A stretch of DNA of 64,000 nt from Toxorhynchites rutilus septentrionalis (lineage: Eukaryota > Arthropoda > Insecta > Diptera > Culicidae): the NCBI RefSeq assembly GCF_029784135.1, contig NC_073746.1, forward strand, positions 92,578,564 through 92,642,563, written 5' to 3'. A program made the translations under genes and the position numbers. How positions within the stretch are numbered: the first letter of the stretch is position 1; every line of letters begins with the position of its first letter. The notes under the pieces were generated by a model. It did no database searches, had not been told where the DNA came from, and saw nothing but the letters and a program-made list of their open reading frames with translations. This document shows, in pieces, positions 32,819 through 43,869 of this stretch.

Positions 32819-33785
32819 TTAGGCTGCCAAAAAAGTCCTGCGGTATTTCCGCGAGGTGTCGTTGTAAGCGCGTAGTTCTAGTTGTATTCATTGTATCGAG
32901 TCATACTATAGCTTGTTGGAAAGGTATTTTTGCGCGCTTTAATATAGTCTTTGACAATGTTTTGTTTGGTTAAGGCGTTCGTGAGTTATAGTGTCGCAAA
33001 TATGGAGCAAAATAAAGAGAAAATCCGACATATTTTACAGTACCACTATGACAAAGGCAAAAATGCATCTCAAGCTGCCAATAAAATTTGTGCAGCTTAT
33101 GGACCCGATACAGTTTCCATTTCCACCGCACAACGATGGTTTCAACGTTTTCGTTCTGGTGTAGAGGTCGTCGAAGATGCGCCACGCTCCGGAAGGCATG
33201 TCGACGAAAATTGCGACAAAATCGCTGAATTAGCCGAGAAAGACAGGCATAGTAGCAGCCGTAGCATCGGCCAAGAGCTGGGGATAAGTCATCAAACCGT
33301 TATTAACCATTTGAAGAAGCTTGGATTCACAAAGAAGCTCGATGTATGGGTGCCACAGACGTTGACGCAAAAAAACATCTTTGACCGTATCGACGCATGT
33401 GAATCGCTGCTGAATCGCAACAAAATCGACCCGTATCTGAAGCGGATGGTGACTGGCGATGAAAAGTGAGTCACTTACGACAACGTGAAGCTGTGTTGTT
33501 TGGTGGGATTGTCAAGGAATAATCTATTATGAGCTGCTTCCCTATGGCCAAACGCTCAATTCGGACCTGTACTGCCAACAACTGGACCGCTTGAAGGTAG
33601 CACTCATTAAGAAGAGGCCATCTTTGATAAACAGAGGCCGCATTGTCTTCCATCAGGACAACGCCAGGCCACACACTTCTTTGGTGACGCGCCAGAAGCT
33701 CCGGGAGCTCGGATGGGAGGTTCTTTTGCATCCGCCGTATAGTCCGGACCTTGCACCAAGTGACTACCACCTGTTTTTGTCCATG
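32819..33785 (+). mobile_element. mariner element, copy 2, truncated
   Basis: TTAGGCTGCCAAAAAAGTCC at 32819 follows TA. It is the same family as copy 1 at 1049 but without the 288-bp insertion. The right side stops at TTTGTCCATGG (33785), where Helitron-like minisatellite begins; copy 1 continues with GCGAACGAGC. The 3' end is therefore lost. Confidence 0.88.
33002..33785 (+). pseudogene. mariner transposase, copy 2
   Basis: The start MEQNKEKIRHILQYHYDKG runs in one frame through RIDACESLLNRNKIDPYLKR to GDEK, then TGA at 33467 replaces the Trp codon of GDEKW. About 78 bp present in copy 1 (2008-2085) are deleted just after. FHQDNARPHTSL and YSPDLAPSDYHLF, carrying the second and third Asp, are still readable at 33650-33780. 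The C-terminal 50 or so residues are missing. In the stretch before the stop this copy is less broken than copy 1. Confidence 0.9.
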
Positions 33786-34659
33786 GACACTCCACCTGCC
33801 ACCCCCCCCCCTCTATAAGGGGTGGCTGCTATACAAACGAAACTCAAATTTCTGCATAATTCAAGAACGAATAAAGCAAACGGAACCAAATTTGGCATGG
33901 TTTTAGGGGGCAAGAAACATTTGTAAGGTTGTTCAACACTCCTCCCACCCTTCTAAGGGGGGCATCCATAGAAATGAAACACAAATTCCCGCATAACTCG
34001 AGAACCAATCAAGCAAATGTAACCAAATTAGACATATGGAGGTTTTAGGAAGCAGTAAAAGTTTTTAGGGTGGTTTGATACTCCTTCCTCCTCTATAAAG
34101 AGGGTGGGCGGCTGATCAACTCGAGAACTAATCAAACATAGCATGTAGAGGTTTTAGGGATCGATAAACCTTTCTATGGTTGTTCGACACTCCTCCCCCC
34201 TTTCTGCATAACTCGAGAACTAATCAAGCAAATTGAGCCATATTTTGCATGTGGAGGTTTTAGGGGGCACGAAACGTTTCTATGATGGTAAACTCCTATT
34301 TTGTCTTCCATCTATGTAAATAAAAATGGATCGCCGAATGTGTTGATAAGAGCAAAACCCGAGAAAGGAATTGTCCGATTTAGCGGTGTCTTCATTCTAT
34401 CATATTTTTTGTATCAAACATTTATTCCATGTAACGGAGAAAGTGGTTGAAAAATCTTGGACGAGAATTGTATCTGAAAATAATCTGATATAATAATGAC
34501 GAGTTTTGGTAGAAGTAATAGGAATGTTATAGGCAATTAGAAAATCCATCAATGAACAGTTCTGCGATTGGCCCCATGAACGTGCGCTTAGTAAGAAGAC
34601 GTGAATGTGATAACCAAAACATAAATTTTGGGCGGGAAAAAGTTTGCCGGGTCAACTAG
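33786..34659 (+). mobile_element. Helitron-like element, 5'-truncated
   Basis: 33800-34290 holds 3-4 units of the roughly 140-bp minisatellite (CATAACTCGAGAACTAATCAAGC, TGGAGGTTTTAGGG and polypyrimidine CTCCTCCC blocks). 34310-34659 is a body shared, inverted, with 25300-25760. It ends GGGCGGGAAAAAGTTTGCCG..CAACTAG before T. The mariner copy 2 sequence abuts its left side. No protein is encoded. Confidence 0.55.
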
Positions 34660-34661
34660 TA

Positions 34662-34980
34662 TCTTACAACTATATAAATAAAAACGAATCGCCAAATGTG
34701 TCTGTCTACATTTTATTGTATTCTCTGAACCGAACGTGTTATTTGTAAGTGAATGAAAAATCTTGATTGTGTCTGAAAATAATTTGATATTATAATGAAG
34801 AGTTTTGGTAGAATAACTAGGAAATTTATAGTGAAAGGAAATTGTAGAGGGTCAATTAGAAGATCAATCAATGAACAGTTCAGCGATTGGACCTATGAAC
34901 CTTCGCTTGGTAAGATAACGTGAAGGTATTGATAACAAAAAATCTGTTTTGGGCGAGAAGAAGTTTGCCGGGCCAGCTAG
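34662..34980 (+). mobile_element. Short Helitron-like element, 319 bp
   Basis: It begins TCTTACAACTATATAAATAA directly after an A (34661) and ends TTTGCCGGGCCAGCTAG before a T (34981), the A/T target rule and TC...CTRR termini of Helitrons. The body resembles the last 350 bp of the preceding element without the minisatellite. It lies 2 bases downstream of that element's own CTAG end, a head-to-tail arrangement. Confidence 0.6.
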
Positions 34981-35171
34981 TGGTTCCGGATAGGTATATC
35001 CAAAATATGGATACTAACTATAAGGGATAACATGCAAGTACATTCAACTGCTACACCTTGATCCAGCTTCCACAATTGCACCACAAGGATGCCTGCGGGG
35101 ACTATATAATCCCAGTTCTCCACGTTATTGACGTTCGCATCACCGAGATAGCCGATCCATTTTGAAAGGGT

Positions 35172-35378
35172 TTAACGATGAAGGGATTCAACAAGACGAA
35201 TTTCTCTAAAGTCAACGTGTACAAAAAGTCGGATTCCAATCGTATTATTTAGTAGTTCATCCACATAGTTTAGGGTGGTAGCACCAGGAAAGTGTTTGTG
35301 TTGAAGGATATTCAGAGGAGATAGATTTAGTGTTTCCAATATACCCATACACCACAGTATAGTAGTATAATGTGGGTG
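35172..35378 (-). CDS. Candidate terminal exon, unknown protein
   Basis: On the minus strand TTTCTCTCACAG is a good acceptor, and the 69 codons after it (from 35378) are open to TAA at 35172-35174. The peptide begins HPHYTTILWCMGILETL and contains ATTLNYVDELL, IGIRLFVHVDF and REIRLVESLHR. The length and regular hydrophobic/charged pattern look coding, but no family comes to mind and no upstream exon was found. It may be the last exon of a host pseudogene or of an unknown element. Confidence 0.3.
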   Translation of the reverse strand, partial: HPHYTTILWCMGILETLNLSPLNILQHKHFPGATTLNYVDELLNNTIGIRLFVHVDFREIRLVESLHR

Positions 35379-38026
35379 CTGTGAGAGAAATAAGCATAGA
35401 ATAGATAAGAAGGAGATGCAAAAGAATGGCTCGAAATCGAGAGCTTGGGTAAATAGCGCAGAAATCTATTATATGGTCATTCTAAAACACACTATCTAGG
35501 AGAAATATTCTTATCGTAAACAATAATTGGAACGGAACGCACACTCACAATAATTTATCTGTGTTCACTATTTCTCATTCATTGATAATATCTGTTAATA
35601 TCCTGTTGGAATCAGTTAACAATTTTGAGCATTGTTGTTTATTTTTTTACATCTCTGGCGTCAACTCACAATGTGTTCCTAAAAAGCAACAGATAATATC
35701 CTGCGATTTGAGTGAAACGAAATTACTGTCGTAATTCACAGAATTCTGATAATATCTATCGCCACCGAGGTGCATCCAAAACTAGAAAAGAAATGAGAGG
35801 ACATTTTTTTCTCGATTTGGCCACTTTAAAGACGCCCTCGAAGCTGGCCAACTGCTGCCATATTACAATGCATTGCCGTCTCTGTCTCGCTGTCTCGCCT
35901 TTCCCAGCTTTCGTTCGCTCGTTTAGTCTCTCGTATGACGAACAGATATCACACAACATCGAGAAGATGAATACGTTGGAGATCAGCGTCATTGTCGAGC
36001 GGAACCGGGCTGGATCATTAATCACAAATCCTCCCAACAAAATGGCTCATTTGTTGGCTGTCAATACACAAGTACACTGGCGCGCTGGGAAGGAGGATCT
36101 CTTTCGTCCATATGGCGAGTGATTCGAGGGGGGGGGGGAAGCAAAGGATGATGCCCGAAGATGACGGTTCGACGCTTTGAATCTGTTTAATGAAAAATCG
36201 AAAATTTATAGCGAAAATTCAATAGCTCACATGGCCAGGAGCGCAACCAGACGAAGACAGGAGAAAATAAAAAAAGGTTGAAAGGTGTGCGACCAAGAGC
36301 AAGAGGATGGCGGAGGGTGAGAGGGCAGTTAGGCAAGGGTAAATGCACCGGTGTATCGCTAAGAAGATACCGGAGGGCGGTGCTCGCTTCGTACAAATGA
36401 AAAATTATCGCTATTAATTAACGTCTATTTCCAGCGATACGAGTTAATAATAAACCATACTTATAACCCGGTTGTGATTCATGTAGTCACAGTTGAGGAA
36501 TCGTGTTTTGAACGGTTGGAAGTGAGTGGTGAAAACAAATATACACATGAATATGCATCGATCGGAGCTTGCTGGTGGCATCTTTTTCTGCCTTCCCACG
36601 AAGATGACAAGAGAACATTAATTGGTTACATTGGGATGAGTTTCCGTTTGTGCCTAGTGTTTGTTGGTTTTCGTTCAACAAGTACCGCTGGCGATGATTT
36701 ACAAGTTCCGCATCTATTATTCTTATTTCACTGCTGCCCGTCGTATTTCATTAAGTTCTCGTTAATCGAACTCTTAATGAATTTTAAAGTTAGGTTATTA
36801 ACTTTTTTTAAACCCATATTTTCATCACATTTATATTTATTACCGTCATATATTCAACAGTGTTCGACAATTTGAATTGATAATCTGGTAACATTAACAA
36901 CAGCGTTTTATTTCGAAGATCTCATAATCATCAACAAGCATTCTGTTGATCCGCTTGGCGCGCTGCAGTTTGTTCATTATGTCCTTCGCACATAGCAGAA
37001 TTAAAGTTTTTCTGTGTTGAATGTGTTGAGGGAAACACTTTTAAAATGCTCAAGAAAAGGTAATATTCTGAAGAAAGCCTAAATTATGAATAGATCAATA
37101 TGATGACAGTAAACTCAAGCAATAATAAATGCAACATCTACTTGAAAATTTGAATGTTTTCATTCAAAAATAGTGATTTCTAAAACAGGACAAACCATGA
37201 TCATTTTTTGAACAAACCATGATCAGAGGTAGTCAAACTATAATCATAATTTCTCTTTGAGGAAAATCGCTAAAAAACAAAAAAAAAAATAAATTCAACG
37301 CTTTATGGTTGTATTAACAACTGGAGACTTGGGGCTTTTCAACAAACTCAAACTCGTATCGGTTATATGTGATTTTCATGGAGAAAAATCGATTTGCATT
37401 TACTAGTTGCGTCAAAACACCCCAAATCGGACAAACCGAGATCATACACAACACAATTTTCTTCGATGACACCAATGTTCCTGTGAAACCTTACCTCCTT
37501 AACACGTAACATTTTTTACTTTTTGATATTGTTTACACGTCGCTGCTATTTCATATGACACGCCGTTTTGCGTACGTTTCTTTACATATGCACATTCGAA
37601 AATATTATGTTCGAAAAAGTTCAGTGTAGTGGAATGATGTTTCTTTTTCTTCTTATTTTTGGCTTTGAGGGGCTTTAAACTTCGCAGTTCTTTCAACTCT
37701 AGGGAATGGCGTTTAATAATGATATTGTTGCAGCGCTTGCTGTGTGCTTCTCTATTTAATTTTCACCTTTCTCTCTCACAGCAATGTGACATTTTCAAAC
37801 GAGCAATTATGAAAGAAAAACACCGTTCACACCAATTACATCACATTTAATGTGATCTACATACTTTACTTGAACTATATTTAACAATTTTTACGTACAC
37901 TTATTCTACAGTTAACAATTAATACTCTTTTAAATTATAGTGGCCGACTGCGTGCCAGCGGAGAGTATTCAAGAGTGCGATAAATGTAAGCTCGCTCAGA
38001 TTTGATATTTCGGACGTTCTTGTATA
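35379..38026. other. Mostly low-repeat block, no gene called
   Basis: 35700-36700 is higher-complexity, includes a G9-10 run near 36130 and TTAATTAACG near 36415. Long-looking frames at 35712-36122 and 36474-36875 have overlapping minus-strand frames and no domain features. 37500-37850 contains a TTTGGCTTTGAGGGGCTTTA motif of repeat character. Nothing is assigned. Confidence 0.4.
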
Positions 38027-38589
38027 CAGTAAAACCTGTTTTTGTGCGGTTGTTTTGCGCGAATTATGTTTTGTGCGATTTTTTTTGTGTAATTTTCTGT
38101 TCTTGTGGAGTTTTTTTGTGCGATTTTTTTTTGTGCGGTGTATGAAAAGAAGCATATTTGACGAAGTTATCGTCCATTTAATTTTTTTCGATGGTTTATA
38201 TTCATTTCAGTGCGAAAAAAGCATATTTGCGTCTCAATTATCCACTTCTGAAATCATTCCCCTCCTCTCATCAAATGCTCTAAGTTTTTCCAAGTTTTTG
38301 CATGACATGATTTCTAACAGAAACACGTTTCGGCATGCAACTGAAAACACAAAACAGCCACGCGCAACTGAAAAGGCAAAGTGTCCCATCGCAAAGCAGG
38401 AAAACAAAAGGAAATTGAACGGTGAATGTCGTGGATTTGAGTTATTTTCTTGGGTCCCTATCTACCGCACAAAAACAAGTTTTTCTCAAAATGTTTACTG
38501 AACACGATTTTTTAAAGCTCCTGGTGAATTTTTTGTTATGCGATTTTTTTTGTGCGGTCCCTATCCCCCGCACAAAAAAGGTTTACCTG
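38027..38589. mobile_element. pogo-like MITE (TGTGCGG family), copy 1
   Basis: The left end CAGTAAAACCTGTTTTTGTG and the reverse complement of the right end CAGGTAAACCTTTTTTGTGC are inverted repeats flanked by TA at 38025-38026 and 38590-38591. GTGCGATTTTTT and CCGCACAAAAA motifs repeat near both ends. The interior (38200-38480) matches the inverted copy at 58993-59480. It is non-coding. Confidence 0.75.
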
Positions 38590-38744
38590 TACATAGATTT
38601 CAACCCATGCATTCTTAATAATTTTCGAAACGATCCTCAATATACAGCTTTATGGCTGCATCCTGTATCTACCAAAATCTAATTAAGTTGCGTGCGTATT
38701 TTCCTCCCGTATAACACATATAAATGTCAACAAATAAATTTTAA

Positions 38745-38954
38745 CACTCCTATACTCGCGCATTGGTCTGTCAGATGGAGAAATCAATAATTTGTTCATT
38801 TCTCAGAAAATATCAACACTACGACTTTGCTATTCTCTCTAGCTTCGTTATTCGTCGTTCGTCATCGTTTAGCGGATCGCATGTGTTGGTACAAAGGGGA
38901 CGTGTGCCACTTTTTTAACACTTTCGGTCTGACACACCGACGCGAGTATAGGAG
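38745..38954. mobile_element. TTAA-type MITE
   Basis: The left end CACTCCTATACTCGCG follows TTAA (38741-38744) and the right end CGCGAGTATAGGAG is its inverse; the right TTAA appears mutated to TAAC. The same end, GCGAGTATAGGAGGGTTAA, occurs at about 39937-39956 and in degraded form at about 50238-50258. Confidence 0.6.
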
Positions 38955-40371
38955 TAACTTTTTTGGACAAGTGTCATTTTTCATATTCTAGAATATTGTT
39001 GGATGAAATGTATAAATTAATGTTAGCGGCGTGGAATATTTATTGAATATAATGCATGAGATAATGACCGGACTATTCTTATTAAATTTCAATCCCTTTT
39101 GTAACTGGATTGAACGGATCCATATATTAACTATTCGTCGATATATTCGTCGTTAGATTCATACGTTCAAAAGTAAAATATGAATGTTTGACTTTCGTAT
39201 AGTTATTTGCTGAACATAATGGTCATACATATACACACACTTGTGAAAGAATTGTAAACAGTAAACTATAAACTAATCGGTGGCTTATGATAATTTTTAA
39301 CAGTTACAGTTTCGGGGATATTTTTTTCATAATGGACAATATCTGCAAGAAAACAAGAAAAAGAAAAAGGCATCAATTCTTAGTTTACCAAGAATTAAGA
39401 GACAATAAATATTATAAATATGCAAACTTTATATTCCAGAACCTTTATCATCTGGTAATTATCTAGAATACGTTATACATTCTTCTCTTTGATAGAGAAA
39501 AACCCGAAAAACACGCAACAACTGCATGAAATGTAAAAAATATGTTTACTTCGAGCATGCAGTTAGGCTATGTTCCGATTCTTATTCGAATGAAACCACA
39601 ATCGATTAATACGTTTTTATATTATTTTATAACACTCTATACTTCCATGAATTATATTCAGTTGCTTACTTTTAATTAACAACAGTGAAAAATTCGAATT
39701 TCGTTATTTGTGTTGGAGTATCAAAAATTACTCTGTTTTGATGAGGCTGAATTAGATGACTATTAAAACATAATAAAGACGAAGAAAACATATTTTTAGG
39801 AGTTTTTCATTCAATCATAGCCTCTTCTACAAATGAATGCCAATAAAGCCTGAAAAATACACAATGGCAACATTACAGAGATGTTTAATTTTCGGTCTGT
39901 GACACCGTGCGCGAGTATACGTGTTATGATTTTGCACGCGAGTATAGGAGGGTTAACCATCCATTACAAAATCAGAAGTAAAACTCGAAATTCAAATTTC
40001 CGAAATTTTACAGTCTATCGTAAAGTTGAGTGTACAAATGCCACTTGGCGATACTTTCCATTTATTTGGTCTAAAGTATTTTGAATACATTGATTCTTTT
40101 GATGCATATCAATTACTCACACATTTAACTAGCTGTACGTGCAATGAAATTCCGCCAAAAGTTCTTTGCTAATTCCTGTTTCTATAAAATGAAATGGGCA
40201 TCGAAAAATTTAGTGTATACCTTAAATTTTTCCGAACAAATTAGTCTTGTAAGTAAGTTTCTTTACGAAATAGCGTACTTTTTTCATCAGTGATTGGTAT
40301 CAACACTTAACCATTGCCTGGGCAGTGTTGGTTTTAGTTTTTAATTGATGTTTGATTTTTTTTTATCAAAA
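38955..40371. other. AT-rich; right end of a related TTAA element
   Basis: The only identifiable item is the terminal motif CGCGAGTATAGGAGGGTTAA ending at about 39956, a related element end whose partner was not located. The remainder is AT-rich without genes. Confidence 0.4.
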
Positions 40372-40424
40372 TGACGAGTTAGAGAAACGAAATAGATATT
40401 GTTACACATACAATGATAATAAGT

Positions 40425-40675
40425 ATGAATTCTCGTGGAAGGACATTGCAGGAAATAGCAGCTACGCTCGGATGAACCCACTATACAGCAAAGAAAATCA
40501 TAAACAAGTGGAAATACGAAGGAACTATTGAAAATCTCCCGAGTAGAAGACACAAATGTATCCTGTCTTCTGATGACGAACGAGTAATTGTGGGAACATT
40601 TCAAAACAAACATTCCTAAATTGACTTCCGAGGTAGCCGGCACCATTGGAAGACCTGTCAGTACAGACACTGATG
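40425..40675 (+). pseudogene. Tc1 transposase N-terminus
   Basis: Reads NSRGRTLQEIAATLG, a stop where Trp is expected (TGA), then THYTAKKIINKWKYEGTIENL and SSDDERVIV. This is the paired-like DNA-binding region of a Tc1-type transposase with its first helix-turn-helix. A TAA stop follows at about 40617, and the later codons (EVAGTIGRPVSTDT) are in another frame. Confidence 0.7.
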
Positions 40676-40681
40676 TTGATG

Positions 40682-41400
40682 GCCCGCCTCATACCCCTAC
40701 AAAGGTTTGAGCAGGACGATTTATCTTATAGATAATATTTATTTTCGAACGTATCAAGAAGCCAGTATTATAAAAACAAAACAAAGCGAACTGGCTCTGT
40801 TGCAGGCATAAATATATATCAATAGAACATTTAAAATGGGCATAAACTGCGAAAAAACAAACAATGTTCCTATCCATATTTACATTGACATAGTCATAGT
40901 CTCAACTTCAGGCCCAAAGTTTTTTCCAAGGCATGTCAAGAAAATTTCCAACCCGGGAAGATCCTTGACTGATTGGGAATTGAACCCAATATCCAAAAGT
41001 TTCAACTTAGAACATAAAAGAGATCTGCTACAATCAGAAATAATCGATACCACCATCTGGTGAAAGATAGTTTACGACAATTCTGAATGAGCTATCCCAA
41101 TTCCAGTTTCCACTTCAGACCCTACATAAAATTTCATTGTGTGTCAGTTTACTGCCAGTGTTCATTATTAACATTAGTCCAGGCCCACCAAACGCGCGCG
41201 AGGCTTAAACTTTCGTAGACAACGCTCGTTTTTTTTTTAATAATCTACAAAACAATAAAAAAACATTATCATCAGTACGAACATGGTAGTTTAACCTGTA
41301 AATAAATTTTATTAATTTTTATCAATTGAAAACATGAATGAATGATTTAGGAAAAAAAAAATTATAAAACCTGTTTACAAAACAGATTTTACGTGTGAAA
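40682..41400 (-). repeat. Dispersed repeat, copy 2, inside Tc1
   Basis: Reverse-orientation relative of 14080-14810; the GGTTCAATTCCCAATCAGTC block lies at about 40970-40990 on the minus strand. It occupies the left half of the interruption in the Tc1 element. Confidence 0.7.
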
Positions 41401-41401
41401 T

Positions 41402-42290
41402 TCACATTTTCTTGAACTCTGCCATTGTTGCCGCACGTTTAATTTCTCTGGGCATCGAATTGAAGAAATTTATACCTTTATATAACAACGAGTTCTGTGA
41501 CCTACTAAACAAAAAGTTGGGTGTTCTTGCATCATTCGCGTTTCTTGTATTGTATCTATGAACATCACTTCCTCTTTCAATTCGATCACACAAATATCGA
41601 GGCAGCATACCGTTTATAATTTTAAAGATGAGTACCATTGTCAAATAGTAAATTTTTTGCTTCACAGATAGCCACTGTAGCGCGTGCAACATCAAATTAG
41701 AGGAAATGTATCTACTACATCTTAAAATCAAACGCATAATTTTATTTTGTAAACGCTGCAATCTCGTTAATTGTGTATTGTTTGCAAGGAATAGGATTGA
41801 CGAGCAAAAGTCTATGTGCGGTGAGATCAATGATTTATACAATTTAATTTTACTGTTCACCGTCAGTTCTTTTCTCAAACGACACAAAACGCCGTCCTTC
41901 TTGGCAATCTTCTTGATGACATTATGAATGTGAGACTTGAAAGTTAACGTGTCATCAATAATAACTCCTAAGTATTTGATTTCTTTCACGCGTTCTAATG
42001 TCTCACCATCTATTTCAAAATTTACGTCAATACTGGAGTTTGCTGAAGAAATTAGCATGTATTTTGTTTTGCCAACATTCAATTTCAATTGTTTGAATTT
42101 AAGCCACTGACCCAAAGAATGCAAATCTTCGTTTATGTGTCCCTCGGTTTCTTTTATATTCTTAGCTGCGATGAACAGAACAGTATCATCCGCGAACAAA
42201 TTAATGTCACAATATCGTAAACCCGTCGCAGATCATTTATATATAAAATAAACAATATAAACAATAAACTGTCCGGAGAGTAGTATACAG
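41402..42290 (-). pseudogene. Non-LTR reverse transcriptase, C-terminal half
   Basis: From about 42210 on the minus strand the protein reads NLFADDTVLFI (RT catalytic box), LKLNVGKTKYMLIS, ERVKEIKYLGVIIDD (post-catalytic motif), then the thumb and a C-terminal region with RLQRLQNKIMRLIL, HRYNTRNAND, GINFFNSMPREIKRA and FKKM before TGA at 41402. Over 265 codons are uninterrupted, so the insertion is fairly young. The endonuclease and fingers/palm N-terminus are missing (5' truncation near 42290, with a stop before the FADD box). The YNTRN...GI.FFN.+P.EIK C-terminus is of the kind seen in CR1/L2-group elements; clade not proven. Confidence 0.85.
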
Positions 42291-42299
42291 GAACAATCT

Positions 42300-42560
42300 G
42301 AGGGGTCATGTTGGCCGTGAAAAGTCTTTCATCTCAAAGGTGAATATGAAAAAAACTACAATTTGCTAAGGCATATGTTAAAAGAACTAAGCAGTTCTGG
42401 AACAAGGTCCTTTATACGGATGAGATGAAAACCAATCTCTTTGAATCGGATGGAGGACAGATGTTGTGAAGGAAACCAGGATTGGTGCTCCAAACTCAGC
42501 ATTTGGTTCCCACAGTAAAACACGGTGGCTGCAGTCAGATGGTGTATGGTACGACAAACT
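42300..42560 (+). pseudogene. Tc1 transposase central part
   Basis: Reads GREKSFISKVNMKK, then after a frameshift FWNKVLYTDEMKTNLFESDG (first catalytic Asp in YTDE), a TGA, and RKPGLVLQTQHLVPTVKHGG. The second Asp and the Glu are not present. It continues the protein interrupted at 40675. Confidence 0.75.
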
Positions 42561-42600
42561 TATACGTGTATACTTAATTTTGCGATTGACTGTATAACAT

Positions 42601-43289
42601 ACAATTTTTCTGTTTTTCCCTGAAACTACATGAACTATTATCAAAAATATTTTTTCAAACAAAGAGTATCTTGAAGAAAAGTCTTGTTATATATTTTCTA
42701 TTGAATGAATTAATTTTTTGTTCCGATTTTGTCACTAGTCGTTTATATCACTCTTCGTCAAATACACGCTCGATTATGTCACGGATATCGTTTCGATTTT
42801 ATCACGATTTTCCCAAAATGTTATAAATTCAGCATTAACACTCCTAGCAACACAAATGTTAATTCTGTTATATCGTAAAAGTTTTATGGTCAAATTCTTT
42901 CAAAATGGAATTTTTAAATATGTATATTACAAATCATTGCTGAACTGAGCGCTACAGTGCATTGCTTTTTCGTTACTCAAGTCATCGTTTGTTATTCGAA
43001 AAGCCATCGTTAGCAGACAGAAAATTAATAAATAGTTTTCTCGTACAAAGTAAAATAGGATTGTAATTTGTTTTTTCATCTGTAATCTTTTCGCTTACGA
43101 GACCCCCGTTTATGAAACTAATGACGATTAGTTTCAATTTAACACAGGTTTGTTTGCGTTATAATTTTGTACGTGCGTTTTGTGTGTACTAAAAAGCGTG
43201 TTTGATTGACGTTGGAGCAGAATTTACGGAAAGGAAATTAACTGAAAGCTCGAAACGCTCGCAATTTTAATATTCATAGAACGACTGTT
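42601..43289. other. No feature recognised
   Basis: AT-rich stretch up to the SINE; no genes. Confidence 0.4.
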
Positions 43290-43550
43290 GCACCCGTGGC
43301 CGAGTGGTTAGCGTCTCACATTATCATGCCGGGTGTTCGGGTTCGATTCCCGTTCTGGCCGGAGGATTTTTCGTCAAAGAAATTTCCTTCGACTTGCACT
43401 GCGGTCACGCGTATTCTAGAGCTTGCCCCTCAGAATACATTCAAGGCGTGTTATTTGGCTTAAGAAAGTATTAATAAATGACGCTAATTAATTCATAGGT
43501 TGAGACGACAAAAGTTCCACAGGGAACGTTAACGCCATTCAAGAAGAACG
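43290..43550 (+). mobile_element. tRNA-derived SINE, copy 3
   Basis: Box A GTGGCCGAGTGGTTAGCG and box B GGTTCGATTCC are better preserved than in copy 1. The tail is CATTCAAGAAGAA. It is flanked by AGAACGACTGTTGCA at 43278-43292 and 43545-43559, a duplication of about 13-15 bp once overlap with the element ends is allowed for. Confidence 0.92.
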
Positions 43551-43869
43551 ACTGTTGCAAAGATAATGAACCGAAAAGATGCAATCATTGAAGCATCGAC
43601 GTGGTGGACCTCGAAAGAAGGGAAAACATTGAGATATGTTGAATTAGGTTCTCTTTTATAACCCACAGCTTTTCAAATTTACATTTATGAACTGTGCAGT
43701 ATTTGTAGGCGAGCATAAATATCTGGAAATGGTTCTATATTGATGGTTTTTGAAACAACGCGAACTTATAAACAGAGTTTCGACACAAATGCTCATTATG
43801 AAAGATAGATTATTTGCGGTTGATTTTAACGTTACTAAATCGTTTAAGTTTAGCGATACATGGTGCCTG

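Larger units (their letters stand above)
40372..42600 (+). mobile_element. Tc1-like transposon split by nested insertions
   Basis: Tc1 transposase sequence occurs as an N-terminal part at 40425-40675 and a central part at about 42300-42560, same strand and in order. The 1.6 kb between them is a dispersed repeat (40682-41400, minus) and a non-LTR fragment (41402-42290, minus). The two parts align to adjacent regions of a Tc1 protein, so the element was interrupted after insertion. Terminal repeats were not resolved, so the boundaries are those of recognisable coding sequence. Confidence 0.7.

Noticed and set aside
35712..36875. Frames of 133-136 codons
   Set aside because: No recognisable domain, irregular codon use and competing antisense frames; not better than chance in a repeat-poor stretch.
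38055..38501. 148-codon frame
   Set aside because: Lies wholly within a pogo-like MITE and is not conserved in the second copy at 58993-59480.
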